Below, in pieces: positions 26,121 through 34,281 of a stretch of DNA of 64,000 nucleotides; positions within the stretch are counted from its first letter, which is position 1, and every line of letters begins with the position of its first letter. The notes below the pieces were generated by a model that was not told the origin of the DNA, did no database searches, and worked only from the letters and a program-made list of their open reading frames with translations. The stretch spans positions 1,240,001 through 1,304,000 of the forward strand of contig CP060221.1 in the NCBI GenBank assembly GCA_023898405.1, written 5' to 3'. Both the position numbers and the translations under genes were made by a program. The stretch is from Myxococcales bacterium (lineage in GTDB: Bacteria > Myxococcota > UBA727 > JABDBI01).

Positions 26121-27824
26121 ATGAGAAGTCTTAAAACGGGGCGCTATTTAGCAACGAAGTACATTCTAGCAATACTGTCTTTTCTTTTTGTTAAAGAAAT
26201 AGGCGCAACAGTAATTACCGTTACCAGCACAGGAGATACCATAGCTGTTGATGGTTTTGTAACACTAAGAGAAGCTCTTACCGCTTCAAATACAGATGCT
26301 ATGTCAGGTGATGCGGTCGCTGGTAGCGGAGTGGATACTATCGAGTTCAACATTCCCGGAGTTGTGGGTAGCATCTACACCATTCAACCAAGCAGCGCAC
26401 TTCCCGCTATCACCGATTCGGTTATTATCAATGGATACACCCAACCAGGTGCAACTGAAAATACTTTGGTCTCCGGCAATAATGCCTTCATCGCCATTGA
26501 AATAGACGGTACCAATGCTGGTGCCTCCGCAGGTCTTCAGATCGATGCTGGGAATTCAACCATTCAAGGTCTCGTGATAAATCGATTTGCGAATGAAGGC
26601 ATTTTAATCACCTCTCTTGGTTCGAATCTTATTCGTGGTAATTTTATTGGTACTGACTCTACCGGAATGCTTGACAATGGTAACCTAAGCGACGGTATAG
26701 CAATACAATCATCCAACAATGTTATTGGAGGAAGTACACCAGGAGATAAAAATTTAGTCTCAGGGAATGATGGTAACGGGATAAATATCTCAGGTAACGT
26801 CACTGGCAATAGAATTTTAGGTAACATTATAGGGGTAGCTGCCAACGGGGTAGCGTCTCTTCCCAATAGCTCTTCAGGGATTTATATTTCAGATGCCAAC
26901 ACTACTACAATTGGTGGTCTACTTGCGAACAACGCCAATCTCATTGCCTTTAATGGACAGACGGGAATATTAATTGATTCCAGCGCTGGAACAGGCAATT
27001 TAATTTTGGGAAACTCTATTCACTCCAATAGCCTCCTCGGCATTGATCTTGATAATGACGGTGTTAGCCTTAACGATTCACTTGATTCAGATACTGGACC
27101 CAACAATTTACAAAACTTTGCCGTGCTCAGTTCAGCTACAACGAATGAACATGGCTTAATTGTCAAAGGTACCCTTTCTTCTACTCCAAGCTCTGCTTAT
27201 CGGGTTGAATTTTTTGCCAATACAGTAGCTGATGCCTCAGGCTATGGAGAAGGTCAAAATTATATCGGTTTTATCGACGTAACAACCGATGCGCTTGGTG
27301 AAGCTAGCTTTGTTTTTCAATCATCCACCAACCAAATGGTTGGAACACTCATAAGCTCAACAGTAACTGATCCAAACAATAATACTTCAGAGTTTTCAGC
27401 ATCTATTTCAGTAAGCTATCTTGCATCAATAGAAGATGATGATGATTATGGCGACGATGATGCAATTTTCTCGGATGATGATTACGGAATATTTCCTTTC
27501 CCATTTGCACCTCCATTTGCTCCTGTTCCTCCTGTTCCTGCAGCCACCGGTGCTCAATTAACAGAAGAAGAATCTGTAGCAGTAGTTAAGGAACCAAACG
27601 CTTCCTTGAAGCAAACAAAGGCTGATAAATCAGACGTCTCTTCGCTCGAGAATGCTCCCGCGATCGAAAATTCTCACATTGATATCCGTCCTAAACCTAG
27701 GAGACAACAAAGAAATACTGAAGGGTCTGGTTGCTCAACTGTCAATGGAACAGATTCCACTCTTTCCTTATTCTTTGTATTGGCTTTTGCTTGGCTAGGC
27801 ATACGCAAACGCAGGAAAGCATAA
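26121..27824 (+). CDS. Secreted CSLREA / parallel beta-helix protein with MYXO-CTERM-like tail
   Basis: 567 aa. After a signal peptide (KTGRYLATKYILAILSFLFV) comes a CSLREA-type opening (VTSTGDTIAVDGFVTLREAL, then DTIEFNIPG). Right-handed beta-helix repeats span about residues 120-330 (NTIQGLVINRFANEGILI, NLIRGNFIGTDSTGM, NRILGNIIGVAANGV and similar). An acidic D/Y-rich linker (EDDDDYGDDDAIFSDDDYG) and a Pro-rich segment follow. The C-terminus GSGCSTVNGTDST, then a hydrophobic helix, then IRKRRKA has the Cys / TM / Arg-cluster layout of MYXO-CTERM surface-sorting tails. It is probably a surface-anchored adhesin or carbohydrate-active protein. I set the start at the ATG of 26121, seven bases after AAGGGGAG. 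Confidence 0.85.
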   Translation: MRSLKTGRYLATKYILAILSFLFVKEIGATVITVTSTGDTIAVDGFVTLREALTASNTDAMSGDAVAGSGVDTIEFNIPGVVGSIYTIQPSSALPAITDSVIINGYTQPGATENTLVSGNNAFIAIEIDGTNAGASAGLQIDAGNSTIQGLVINRFANEGILITSLGSNLIRGNFIGTDSTGMLDNGNLSDGIAIQSSNNVIGGSTPGDKNLVSGNDGNGINISGNVTGNRILGNIIGVAANGVASLPNSSSGIYISDANTTTIGGLLANNANLIAFNGQTGILIDSSAGTGNLILGNSIHSNSLLGIDLDNDGVSLNDSLDSDTGPNNLQNFAVLSSATTNEHGLIVKGTLSSTPSSAYRVEFFANTVADASGYGEGQNYIGFIDVTTDALGEASFVFQSSTNQMVGTLISSTVTDPNNNTSEFSASISVSYLASIEDDDDYGDDDAIFSDDDYGIFPFPFAPPFAPVPPVPAATGAQLTEEESVAVVKEPNASLKQTKADKSDVSSLENAPAIENSHIDIRPKPRRQQRNTEGSGCSTVNGTDSTLSLFFVLAFAWLGIRKRRKA

Positions 27825-27834
27825 AAAAACAAAT

Positions 27835-27868
27835 AAGAAAGGCTCTTTGAGAGCCTTTCTTGTATTAT
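27835..27868 (+). terminator. Rho-independent terminator of the beta-helix protein gene
   Basis: The stem AAGAAAGGCTC / GAGCCTTTCTT is an 11-bp perfect dyad with a 5-nt loop. It begins 11 bp after the stop codon; the following sequence is T-rich rather than a pure T run. Confidence 0.8.
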
Positions 27869-27969
27869 GAAAATTTCATTTTTTTCTTATTATTTATTTT
27901 TTAATTTCATTTAAAACCTCTCTTGAAAAAATCAATCGATACCCTATATTTTTTTAGAGAGAAATTTAT

Positions 27970-28608
27970 ATGATTGATTTAATATCAGCACCGTTGTTTC
28001 ATGGCTTTTTTCTTAGCTTAGCTATGATTTTAGCCATAGGAAGTCAAAATATCTTTATTCTAAAGCAAGGAATGAGCGGACGTTATGTTTTAACTGCCTG
28101 CCTCACAAGCTCTCTTTGTGATGCTGCTTTAATTATTCTCGGCGCCATGGGTTTAGGAAAACTCGTAACCTCTCAGAAAACCATGCAACTGTCTCTGTGC
28201 CTAGCTGGTAGTATGTTTTTGGCTTTTTATGCTTGGGGAGCATTAAGACAGTTTATGCGCAGCTCGGGCTCAAACCTAGAAACAAAAAATGAGACAAAAA
28301 ACAGCATGAAAAAAATAATAGTTATGTCTGTAGCCTTCAGCCTCTTAAATCCTCATGCTTGGCTTGATACGGTAGTTGTTATGGGTAGTGTTTCTAGTCA
28401 ATACAACGAAAGCTTACAGCTTTTAGCTTTTACTATTGGCGCATGTCTAGTTTCATTTACTTGGTTCTTTCTCTTAGGCTTTTTAGCAAAATATTTTCGG
28501 CAGTTTTTATTAATGGCAAAAGTACAAAGAGGACTTAATCTTTTTGTTGCAATCATTATGGGAACTATTTCTTTTTCCCTTGCGCGTTATAGTCTCACAC
28601 TGTTTTAG
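27970..28608 (+). CDS. LysE/ArgO family amino acid exporter
   Basis: 212 aa with about six transmembrane helices. The N-terminal signature FFLSLAMILAIGSQNIFILKQGMSGRY matches the LysE/ArgO exporters of lysine and arginine (G-x-Q-N-x-F-x-L-x-Q-G). The second conserved block is FSLLNPHAWLDTVVVMGSVS (N-P-x-A-W-L-D-T-x-V). These proteins export excess basic amino acids, or Arg with canavanine. No adjacent LysR regulator is seen. The substrate is inferred from the N-P-H-A-W-L-D-T motif, which is typical of the ArgO/LysE branch rather than RhtB. Confidence 0.9.
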   Translation: MIDLISAPLFHGFFLSLAMILAIGSQNIFILKQGMSGRYVLTACLTSSLCDAALIILGAMGLGKLVTSQKTMQLSLCLAGSMFLAFYAWGALRQFMRSSGSNLETKNETKNSMKKIIVMSVAFSLLNPHAWLDTVVVMGSVSSQYNESLQLLAFTIGACLVSFTWFFLLGFLAKYFRQFLLMAKVQRGLNLFVAIIMGTISFSLARYSLTLF

Positions 28609-28768
28609 AAATATATTAAAATATTCGGCAAGCCTTGTTGGTTATGAGCTTTCTCGTGCTGAATAAATCTCTTAAATATCAATCAATATTTTCAGTCCCC
28701 TAGTTCAAAATATTTTTAGAAGCTGTTCAGTAATTTTTTCGAAATAGAGTCTTGGAGAACACACCGTT

Positions 28769-29332
28769 TTATTGCATGGCCTTAGTTTTAAATTTTTTCT
28801 CTATAAAAAATTTTTCAATCAACTGCTTAGCTTGTTGATAACAAAACGGAAACATTTCCGAAAAAATATTTTCCATCGTCTTCGTAATTTCTGCTTCGCA
28901 AACTTGTTTATGCTCTTCATCGGAAATATTCTCTTCATATTCATCAACATCAAGCAAAACAGGGACAAATTTTCTATCGTGATTGAGCATTAATTTGATA
29001 TCGAGCTCAAGATCAACCCATTGATAACCAATTGGGTTTTTTTCGGGAATCAAATTAATATTAATATACATTTCTACAGGATTATAAGATTTATCTATCG
29101 CCACCGAGACAACATGGTATTCATTTTTGCCTACCAAAACCAATTCCGAATGAGCTAAAGAAAATTTTTTATTTTTCTTATGATGAATTATTATTGGATC
29201 GGGACGAGCATAGATAACATAGTTTTCCCTGTCTCCAACTAAATATGCTGGTAGGTCATACTTTTTTTTTCCATCGATAGACTTGCAACTTAAGATTTGT
29301 AATTCTGAAATATTATTTTTTCCGACAGACAT
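28769..29332 (-). CDS. DUF402-like (FomD/Ntdp-type) protein, putative nucleotide phosphatase
   Basis: 187 aa. Middle blocks resemble the DUF402 fold, whose characterised members hydrolyse nucleoside di- or triphosphates or related esters: NPVEMYININLIPEKN, then WVDLELDIKLMLNHD, then VPVLLDVDEYEEN (D-L-x-L-D-x and L-D-x-D-E-y-E-e). The C-terminal helix is Lys-rich. It starts 10 bp downstream of the ribonucleotide reductase gene on the same strand, the third gene of a nucleotide operon, which fits a nucleotide-phosphatase role. The family call is my pattern match and only moderately sure. Confidence 0.5.
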   Translation of the reverse strand: MSVGKNNISELQILSCKSIDGKKKYDLPAYLVGDRENYVIYARPDPIIIHHKKNKKFSLAHSELVLVGKNEYHVVSVAIDKSYNPVEMYININLIPEKNPIGYQWVDLELDIKLMLNHDRKFVPVLLDVDEYEENISDEEHKQVCEAEITKTMENIFSEMFPFCYQQAKQLIEKFFIEKKFKTKAMQ

Positions 29333-29342
29333 TTTCTATAAC

Positions 29343-31280
29343 CTAACAATTTATGCACGACTTTGTTTTATACAAAGCCTGCCTTTTTAAAGATCTATCC
29401 CTAAACACAGTTATTCCTTTGAGATTCTGATTTATGAAATAGCTAAAAATATTTTTAACATCTTCTCGAGTTGAATATCGAGATAGGTTTATAGTCTTGC
29501 TTATGCCATTTTCTACATGCTTTTGCCAAACGCTCACCATATTTAGATGACTTGCATAGTCGATTTCGTGAGCTGTTTTAAAAACTGATTTTAGTCTTTT
29601 CAGATAATGATTTTTTTCTTCTTTTGAAAAAATATTTTCGCTCAACATTTTTAGGCTTCCATCAAATTCGTAGTATGGATTTCTATTTTTAGTATCAGCG
29701 ATCCACTGAGCAAGGCTATAATTTATTTTTTGTAACTTTGCCTCCAAAACTGAGCACGTACAACTCTGGACTCCTGCTGCATTTCTATCAAACTCTATCA
29801 AGTAATACGGTTCAATTCCGAAAGAGCAATCTGCCAAAGTTGCAATGTGTCCTGTTGGAGCAATAGTTGATAATGTGGCATGCCTTCGAGGACGTGAATT
29901 TGCGTGCCTGGAAAATTTAAAATTGGGATAGACACCTCTTTCATCTGCTAGAATTTCAGATGCTATTTCCAGATTTGATTGCAGCAAAAAACTTACTTCT
30001 TCGCAGAATTTTAATGCTTCATCGGAGTCATAAGGAATCTCCAATTCAGCCAAAGCATCAGCTAAACCCATCACCCCCAAACCTACTTTCCGATTTGCTA
30101 CCGATACTCGATTTATTTCATCTAAACCATGATTACTAGAACAGATCAGATCATCCATTAATCTGAGTGCAAGTTTTATGGTGTCGGAAAATAATTTCTT
30201 ATTAAATTTCTGATCGATAATGAATGCTTTCAGATTAAAACTACCTAAATGGCAAACTTCATAAGGCAAGAGTGGTTGTTCACCACAAGGCGTGGTACTT
30301 TTAATAGATCCTATTCCGATTTGTTTTATATCGCTATAGCGAGGGTGAGTCGGATTATCTTGATTAATCGCATCCAGATTTATTAAGCCAGGATCACCAC
30401 ATGCATGAGCCGTATCCGAAACAAAATCCAGTAAAATTTGTGTATTGATATAAATTTTATTTCCTATTAATTTCCCAACGAAATCACCAACACTATTACT
30501 ATATATTTTATTTTTATTTCTTAGTTCTAAATCAGGTTTTTGAACTGATCGACAATCAGCACACAATTTCATTTTATCAAGGTGTTCAAGAGAAAAAATC
30601 TCTGCACTACCTTCATTTTGCCAAAATAGAGGTAAATAACCATTTACCTCGAGTGATTTTTTAAGCGCAGTATCGAAAGTAAGTGAAATATTAATATTTT
30701 CGATCCTTCGATGTCTCTTCATCGATATAAACTCAAAAATATCTGGATGCTGAGCAAAAAGTGTTGCCATAAATGCTGCTCTCTTAATCCCCTGATAAGT
30801 AGCTGGACTCTCTACGGCTTGAGCTAAGGTAATAAGCGTTTGTATAGGGCCTAAACTAGCCTGACTATTGATCGGAAGAGAGCGAGGTGGAAAGTGGCTC
30901 AAGTCCAGTCCGACTCCAACTCCCAAGAGCAGCATTTTCATTATCTTAGGGAGAGCCGAATTAAAAATCTCTTCTAAGTTTGTAGGTAAAGGAAAAACCA
31001 TGCAGCCGGCAAAAATTCCGTTTTTATAAATGGTATTTGCCAAAGCAGAACTTGTTGGTAAAAATATTCGTGATTGAAGTAATTGAGTATATTTTCTCGT
31101 GTAATACTCTCTTTCCGGCTCCGCATAATGACTGCACACACATTTAGCAACATTATAGAACCAATCATCAATGGCAAATTCGCTTTTAAAAAGAAAGCGT
31201 TTTTTGGCTAAATTTAGAGCATTTTTACTCCATGAGGGAGGTTTCGAAAAAACATATGAATCATTTTCATATAAACTCAT
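29343..31280 (-). CDS. nrdJ: Class II-like (cobalamin-dependent) ribonucleotide reductase, divergent active site
   Basis: 645 aa. Reduces ribonucleotides to deoxyribonucleotides. Landmarks: redox Cys in GIFAGCMVFPLP; LLLGVGVGLDLSHFPPRS; YQGIKRAAFMATLFAQHPDIFEF; the finger-loop region STTPCGEQPLLPYEVCHLGSFNL with thiyl Cys332, Glu334 and the second redox Cys; GLGVMGLADALAELEIPYDS; and APTGHIATLADCSFGIEP. It ends in a Cys pair (KSCINC) suited to re-reduction. The residue two before the thiyl Cys, Asn in essentially all RNRs (N-P-C-G-E), is Thr330 here, confirmed in the DNA as ACG. No small-subunit gene is adjacent, which favours class II. It overlaps the kinase gene by 4 bp. Confidence 0.82.
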   Translation of the reverse strand: MSLYENDSYVFSKPPSWSKNALNLAKKRFLFKSEFAIDDWFYNVAKCVCSHYAEPEREYYTRKYTQLLQSRIFLPTSSALANTIYKNGIFAGCMVFPLPTNLEEIFNSALPKIMKMLLLGVGVGLDLSHFPPRSLPINSQASLGPIQTLITLAQAVESPATYQGIKRAAFMATLFAQHPDIFEFISMKRHRRIENINISLTFDTALKKSLEVNGYLPLFWQNEGSAEIFSLEHLDKMKLCADCRSVQKPDLELRNKNKIYSNSVGDFVGKLIGNKIYINTQILLDFVSDTAHACGDPGLINLDAINQDNPTHPRYSDIKQIGIGSIKSTTPCGEQPLLPYEVCHLGSFNLKAFIIDQKFNKKLFSDTIKLALRLMDDLICSSNHGLDEINRVSVANRKVGLGVMGLADALAELEIPYDSDEALKFCEEVSFLLQSNLEIASEILADERGVYPNFKFSRHANSRPRRHATLSTIAPTGHIATLADCSFGIEPYYLIEFDRNAAGVQSCTCSVLEAKLQKINYSLAQWIADTKNRNPYYEFDGSLKMLSENIFSKEEKNHYLKRLKSVFKTAHEIDYASHLNMVSVWQKHVENGISKTINLSRYSTREDVKNIFSYFINQNLKGITVFRDRSLKRQALYKTKSCINC

Positions 31281-32044
31281 ATGGTTAACACGTGTTGTTT
31301 CTCTAGTTGTTCCTTAATATTTTTTGCTTGAGTTTGAGGGTCCTCTCCATTTTGTTTCACTCTGATAAGTTTAATATTTTTTTGTTCAGATAATTTTTCA
31401 ACAGATTTTTCAATATAATTTCTGTATAATGGAAAATTCTCCTGGAAACCTGATATAAAATCTCTTTTTCGCTTTCGTTTGTTCAGGAATTTTTTCCATG
31501 TTTCAAAATCAATATCTAGAAGAACCATGCAATCAGCATCAGGAAGATTTTCGGTATCTAATTTGGTGAGCAATTCAGCAGCATGGAAATAGGGATCTTG
31601 AGGAGAAATTAACCATTCCATCCCTGTTTTTCCCAGATAATAGCTGGTTATTTTATCGTAATAGGAATCGGTTATGGCTATAAATCCATCTTCTTTATAT
31701 TTTTTTGCATCATATAGATTTTTGACCCTTAGGTTTCTTAAGCTCATCATAGCCGCAAATTCACCATAAAAATGGCTCTGGGTAATCAACTTTGGCCATT
31801 TGTTTTCTTCTGGTTCTAAAAAAAGTTTCGCATTAATAAGAAGCGACAATTCTTTAGCAAGAGTAGACTTGCCGCTTCCTGAAACACCAACGAAAACAAT
31901 TAATTTGCCAGCTTTGTTCTTGTAAATTTGTTTTAAATTCGAATTTGAATAAAAACAGCAACTTGAAAAATAAAAAAATGCCGATATGAAAGCTATTAAT
32001 ACGCTAAAAAAATGAAATATACCTGATCCTGTTTTTCTAAGCAT
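31277..32044 (-). CDS. Deoxynucleoside-kinase-like P-loop kinase with N-terminal membrane segment
   Basis: 255 aa. Kinase domain from about residue 45: LIVFVGVSGSGKSTLAKEL (Walker A), LFLEPEENKW (the E-P-E of deoxynucleoside kinases), AITDSYYDKITSYY (equivalent of the D/E-R-S motif), MVLLDIDFETWKKFLNKRKR (lid Arg). It probably salvages a deoxynucleoside, feeding the same pool as the RNR gene it overlaps (ATGA). Oddly, the first ~40 residues are a hydrophobic helix (IFHFFSVLIAFISAFFYFSS) followed by CC, unexpected for an ATP-using enzyme. No ATG/GTG/TTG lies between it and the P-loop, so it seems to be part of the protein. I set the start at 32044 because GAGG lies 6 nt upstream. Confidence 0.65.
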   Translation of the reverse strand: MLRKTGSGIFHFFSVLIAFISAFFYFSSCCFYSNSNLKQIYKNKAGKLIVFVGVSGSGKSTLAKELSLLINAKLFLEPEENKWPKLITQSHFYGEFAAMMSLRNLRVKNLYDAKKYKEDGFIAITDSYYDKITSYYLGKTGMEWLISPQDPYFHAAELLTKLDTENLPDADCMVLLDIDFETWKKFLNKRKRKRDFISGFQENFPLYRNYIEKSVEKLSEQKNIKLIRVKQNGEDPQTQAKNIKEQLEKQHVLTI

Positions 32045-32046
32045 GC

Positions 32047-32063
32047 TAGCCTCGTTGAGGCTA
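32047..32063 (-). promoter_or_regulatory. Hairpin containing the ribosome binding site of the kinase-nrdJ operon
   Basis: On the minus strand TAGCCTC-AAC-GAGGCTA forms a 7-bp perfect stem with a 3-nt loop. The GAGG that would serve as Shine-Dalgarno for the start at 32044 lies in the 3' arm, so the hairpin would hide it. This suggests translational control of the kinase-RNR operon. Confidence 0.5.
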
Positions 32064-32157
32064 CACTTCCTAACACACAATTTTTGATTATCAATGAGGA
32101 ATTATCCAAGTATAACGCTCTCTAAACCTTTTTATATGGATATATTAAGGAGCAGTG

Positions 32158-32835
32158 ATGATTGCAAAAACAGCACTCGTAACAGGTGCTAATCGAGGCC
32201 TAGGCTTGGCTTTTTGTAAAGAATTAGCAAAACGGAATTATACAATTTTTGCGCTCTGTCGTAGAGCTTCAAATGAACTCAACGCTAAAAATATCCATGT
32301 ACATGAAGGTCTAGATCTAAATTCAGCAGAGCAGATCAAGAAAATTCCTACCCTATTCCGCTCTACAAATTTAGATCTAGTTATCAATAACGCTGCTATA
32401 GGCTTCGATGATTGTTTCGATTCCATTGATACACATGGGTTACTACAACAGTACAATGTAAATGCTGTTGCTCCTCTCCTGCTCTCGCAAGCCTTGGTTC
32501 CTCTGATGAACCTCAAAAGCAAGATTGCGCTGATTAGCAGCCGCATGGGATCAATATCGAAAAATGATATTGGCAAAAGCTACGCCTATCGCATGTCCAA
32601 AGCTGCCCTAAATATGCTTGGAAAAAATTTATCACTCGATTTGAAAAATAAAGGTATTGCTGTCGGAGTATACTCTCCAGGCCAGGTCGACACCGATATG
32701 CTGCGCGTACTGGGAACATACAGTGGGCGCCCACCACACGATGCAGCTTCTAAAATTTTAGATTTGATCGACGATTTGAACCTCAATAACAGCGGTAACT
32801 TTTGGCACATTGATGGCAGTATATTGCCTTGGTAG
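32158..32835 (+). CDS. Short-chain dehydrogenase/reductase (SDR)
   Basis: 225 aa, classical SDR. Motifs: ALVTGANRGLGLAFCKELA (T-G-x-x-x-G-x-G cofactor loop), LVINNAAIG (N-N-A-G equivalent), IALISSRMGSI (catalytic Ser) and YAYRMSKAALNML (Y-x-x-x-K). The C-terminal VYSPGQVDTDMLRVLG is the usual P-G-x-V-x-T-x-M. The sequence resembles the C-factor/sniffer-like branch of small SDRs. Substrate unknown. AAGGAG lies 5 nt before the ATG at 32158. Confidence 0.9.
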   Translation: MIAKTALVTGANRGLGLAFCKELAKRNYTIFALCRRASNELNAKNIHVHEGLDLNSAEQIKKIPTLFRSTNLDLVINNAAIGFDDCFDSIDTHGLLQQYNVNAVAPLLLSQALVPLMNLKSKIALISSRMGSISKNDIGKSYAYRMSKAALNMLGKNLSLDLKNKGIAVGVYSPGQVDTDMLRVLGTYSGRPPHDAASKILDLIDDLNLNNSGNFWHIDGSILPW

Positions 32836-32962
32836 AATCCGACAGATACGTGTTCTAATTGTTCTTTAGGAAGTAACAATATTTGCTTTCTACTTTGACA
32901 ATAAAAACCAAGCGATAGTAAAACAGTAACTTCAGATACTATCCAAAAATATTTTCTCTGCG

Positions 32963-32982
32963 AATGTAGACATGTCTACATT
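32963..32982. promoter_or_regulatory. Putative parS-like site 4 (GTAGACATGTCTAC)
   Basis: The core 32966-32979 is a perfect palindrome, and the dyad extends three more bases each side (AAT...ATT). It sits between the convergent stops of the SDR gene (32835) and the APH gene (33001), so it is unlikely to be a promoter operator. This is the strongest argument for a structural (parS) role. Confidence 0.6.
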
Positions 32983-33000
32983 TTTTCATCCCAGACATTT

Positions 33001-33978
33001 TTAAGAATAAAAGACTACGCAATCCCTGGCTTTTTGCTTAAGTTCCTCTACGTTAACTTTTACTTTTTCATGAAAGGTATCAAGGAATTGATGGTCCTCA
33101 ATCCAAAAATATAATCGTAGGAAAGCAAATATAATAAAATGAGGTATTAACTCAACTTCTTCATCGGGAAGATAACGAACAGAGCGATAGCCCGTTACTA
33201 AATTTACAACACAGTCATCAAGCATTTCACTACTCATTATTTGTTGATTTTTTAAACTCAAAAAATATACCACAATCGCGATATCAAATACGTGCCAATG
33301 AAAACAGCTATCGTCAAAATCTATGACCGATAACATATTTTTTTCCAGCAAGATATTTTCTCTGCCAATATCTGAATGTATAAGTCCATAATTTTCATGA
33401 TTTCTAGAGCATGAAGAAAGCAAAAGCACCATTTCTTCAAACTTTTCTCTCATTTCCAAATCGCTCGTTCGACTTTTTGCTGCTATGGCGTGACGTATTC
33501 CACGCTCTTCATACCACTGTTCACGATAAAAATCGGAAACCTCAGGAATATAATGTAGCGTTGCCTCATGCATTTTTGCTATAAGCGCTCCTATTCTTTG
33601 CAGAAAATTTGCATCCATCATTTGAGTATGTGTTGGGTGCTGACCGATTACTTCATTAAAGACGCATACTTCAAATTTTTCAGCTTGATGAATAAGCGTT
33701 GTGCTGGGTTCTAGATATTTATTTTTAATTATCCTGGGCACCGAAAAACCATACTTAAATAAAAATTGCATCCAATCAAGCTCCGAACGAATTTCATGTC
33801 GCGCTCTTCTTAACGGACTGGTAAATCGAACATATACTTTCTGTTTTTGCTGCATTGCTGAATAAACTATGTTTTCCATTTTTCTGATGAAAACAAAATT
33901 ATCAAGATCGTATAATTCCTTTGCTTGTTCTAAGATAATATCGCTTGGCATTGACTCAAGTACTATGTTCTCTCTCAT
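33001..33978 (-). CDS. APH/choline-kinase-type phosphotransferase (SrkA-like)
   Basis: 325 aa, eukaryotic-like kinase fold of the aminoglycoside phosphotransferase superfamily. Motifs: catalytic loop YGLIHSDIGRENILLEKN (H-S-D-x-x-x-x-N) and metal-binding VIDFDDSCFHWHVFDIAIV (I-D-F-D-D). The YVRFTSPLRRARHEIRSELDWM segment carries the alpha-C region. The closest functional analogues are homoserine-kinase-type and stress-response SrkA/YihE kinases; an antibiotic-resistance role is not indicated. Substrate unknown. The 3' end faces the palindrome at 32966. Confidence 0.85.
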   Translation of the reverse strand: MRENIVLESMPSDIILEQAKELYDLDNFVFIRKMENIVYSAMQQKQKVYVRFTSPLRRARHEIRSELDWMQFLFKYGFSVPRIIKNKYLEPSTTLIHQAEKFEVCVFNEVIGQHPTHTQMMDANFLQRIGALIAKMHEATLHYIPEVSDFYREQWYEERGIRHAIAAKSRTSDLEMREKFEEMVLLLSSCSRNHENYGLIHSDIGRENILLEKNMLSVIDFDDSCFHWHVFDIAIVVYFLSLKNQQIMSSEMLDDCVVNLVTGYRSVRYLPDEEVELIPHFIIFAFLRLYFWIEDHQFLDTFHEKVKVNVEELKQKARDCVVFYS

Positions 33979-34281
33979 TAAATTTTTCCTCGTTGCTCAT
34001 AATTTTTAGAATATCAACAGCAGAAAATTAATAATAGGTTAGTGTTTATGTGAATTATTTTTTTGCCAATTTAAAATATTTTTGCGCCAAAAATATCGCT
34101 CACTTAATAAAAACTAGAGTGATAATTTACTTTAAAGTGCATGAAAAACATCGACAGAGTTTTTAATTATTTAAACATCTAACAAATTAATAAAGTTTTT
34201 AACTTGCAACAGAAAGTGGTTTGCCTTTAAAATTTTGGCATCATTAATGATCTCAAAGATCATTTTATGAAGGGGGAAAGA
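33979..34281. other. 303-bp divergent intergenic region
   Basis: Very AT-rich, with no convincing gene. It should hold promoters for the APH gene (-) and for the hexapeptide-repeat protein and HTTM operon (+). A strong AAGGGGGA ribosome binding site lies at its right end. I see no notable repeat. Confidence 0.5.

Noticed and set aside
32045..32157. Possible cobalamin riboswitch upstream of the kinase-nrdJ operon
   Set aside because: Only ~110 bp separate the divergent genes, too short for a B12 riboswitch, and no B12 box is visible.
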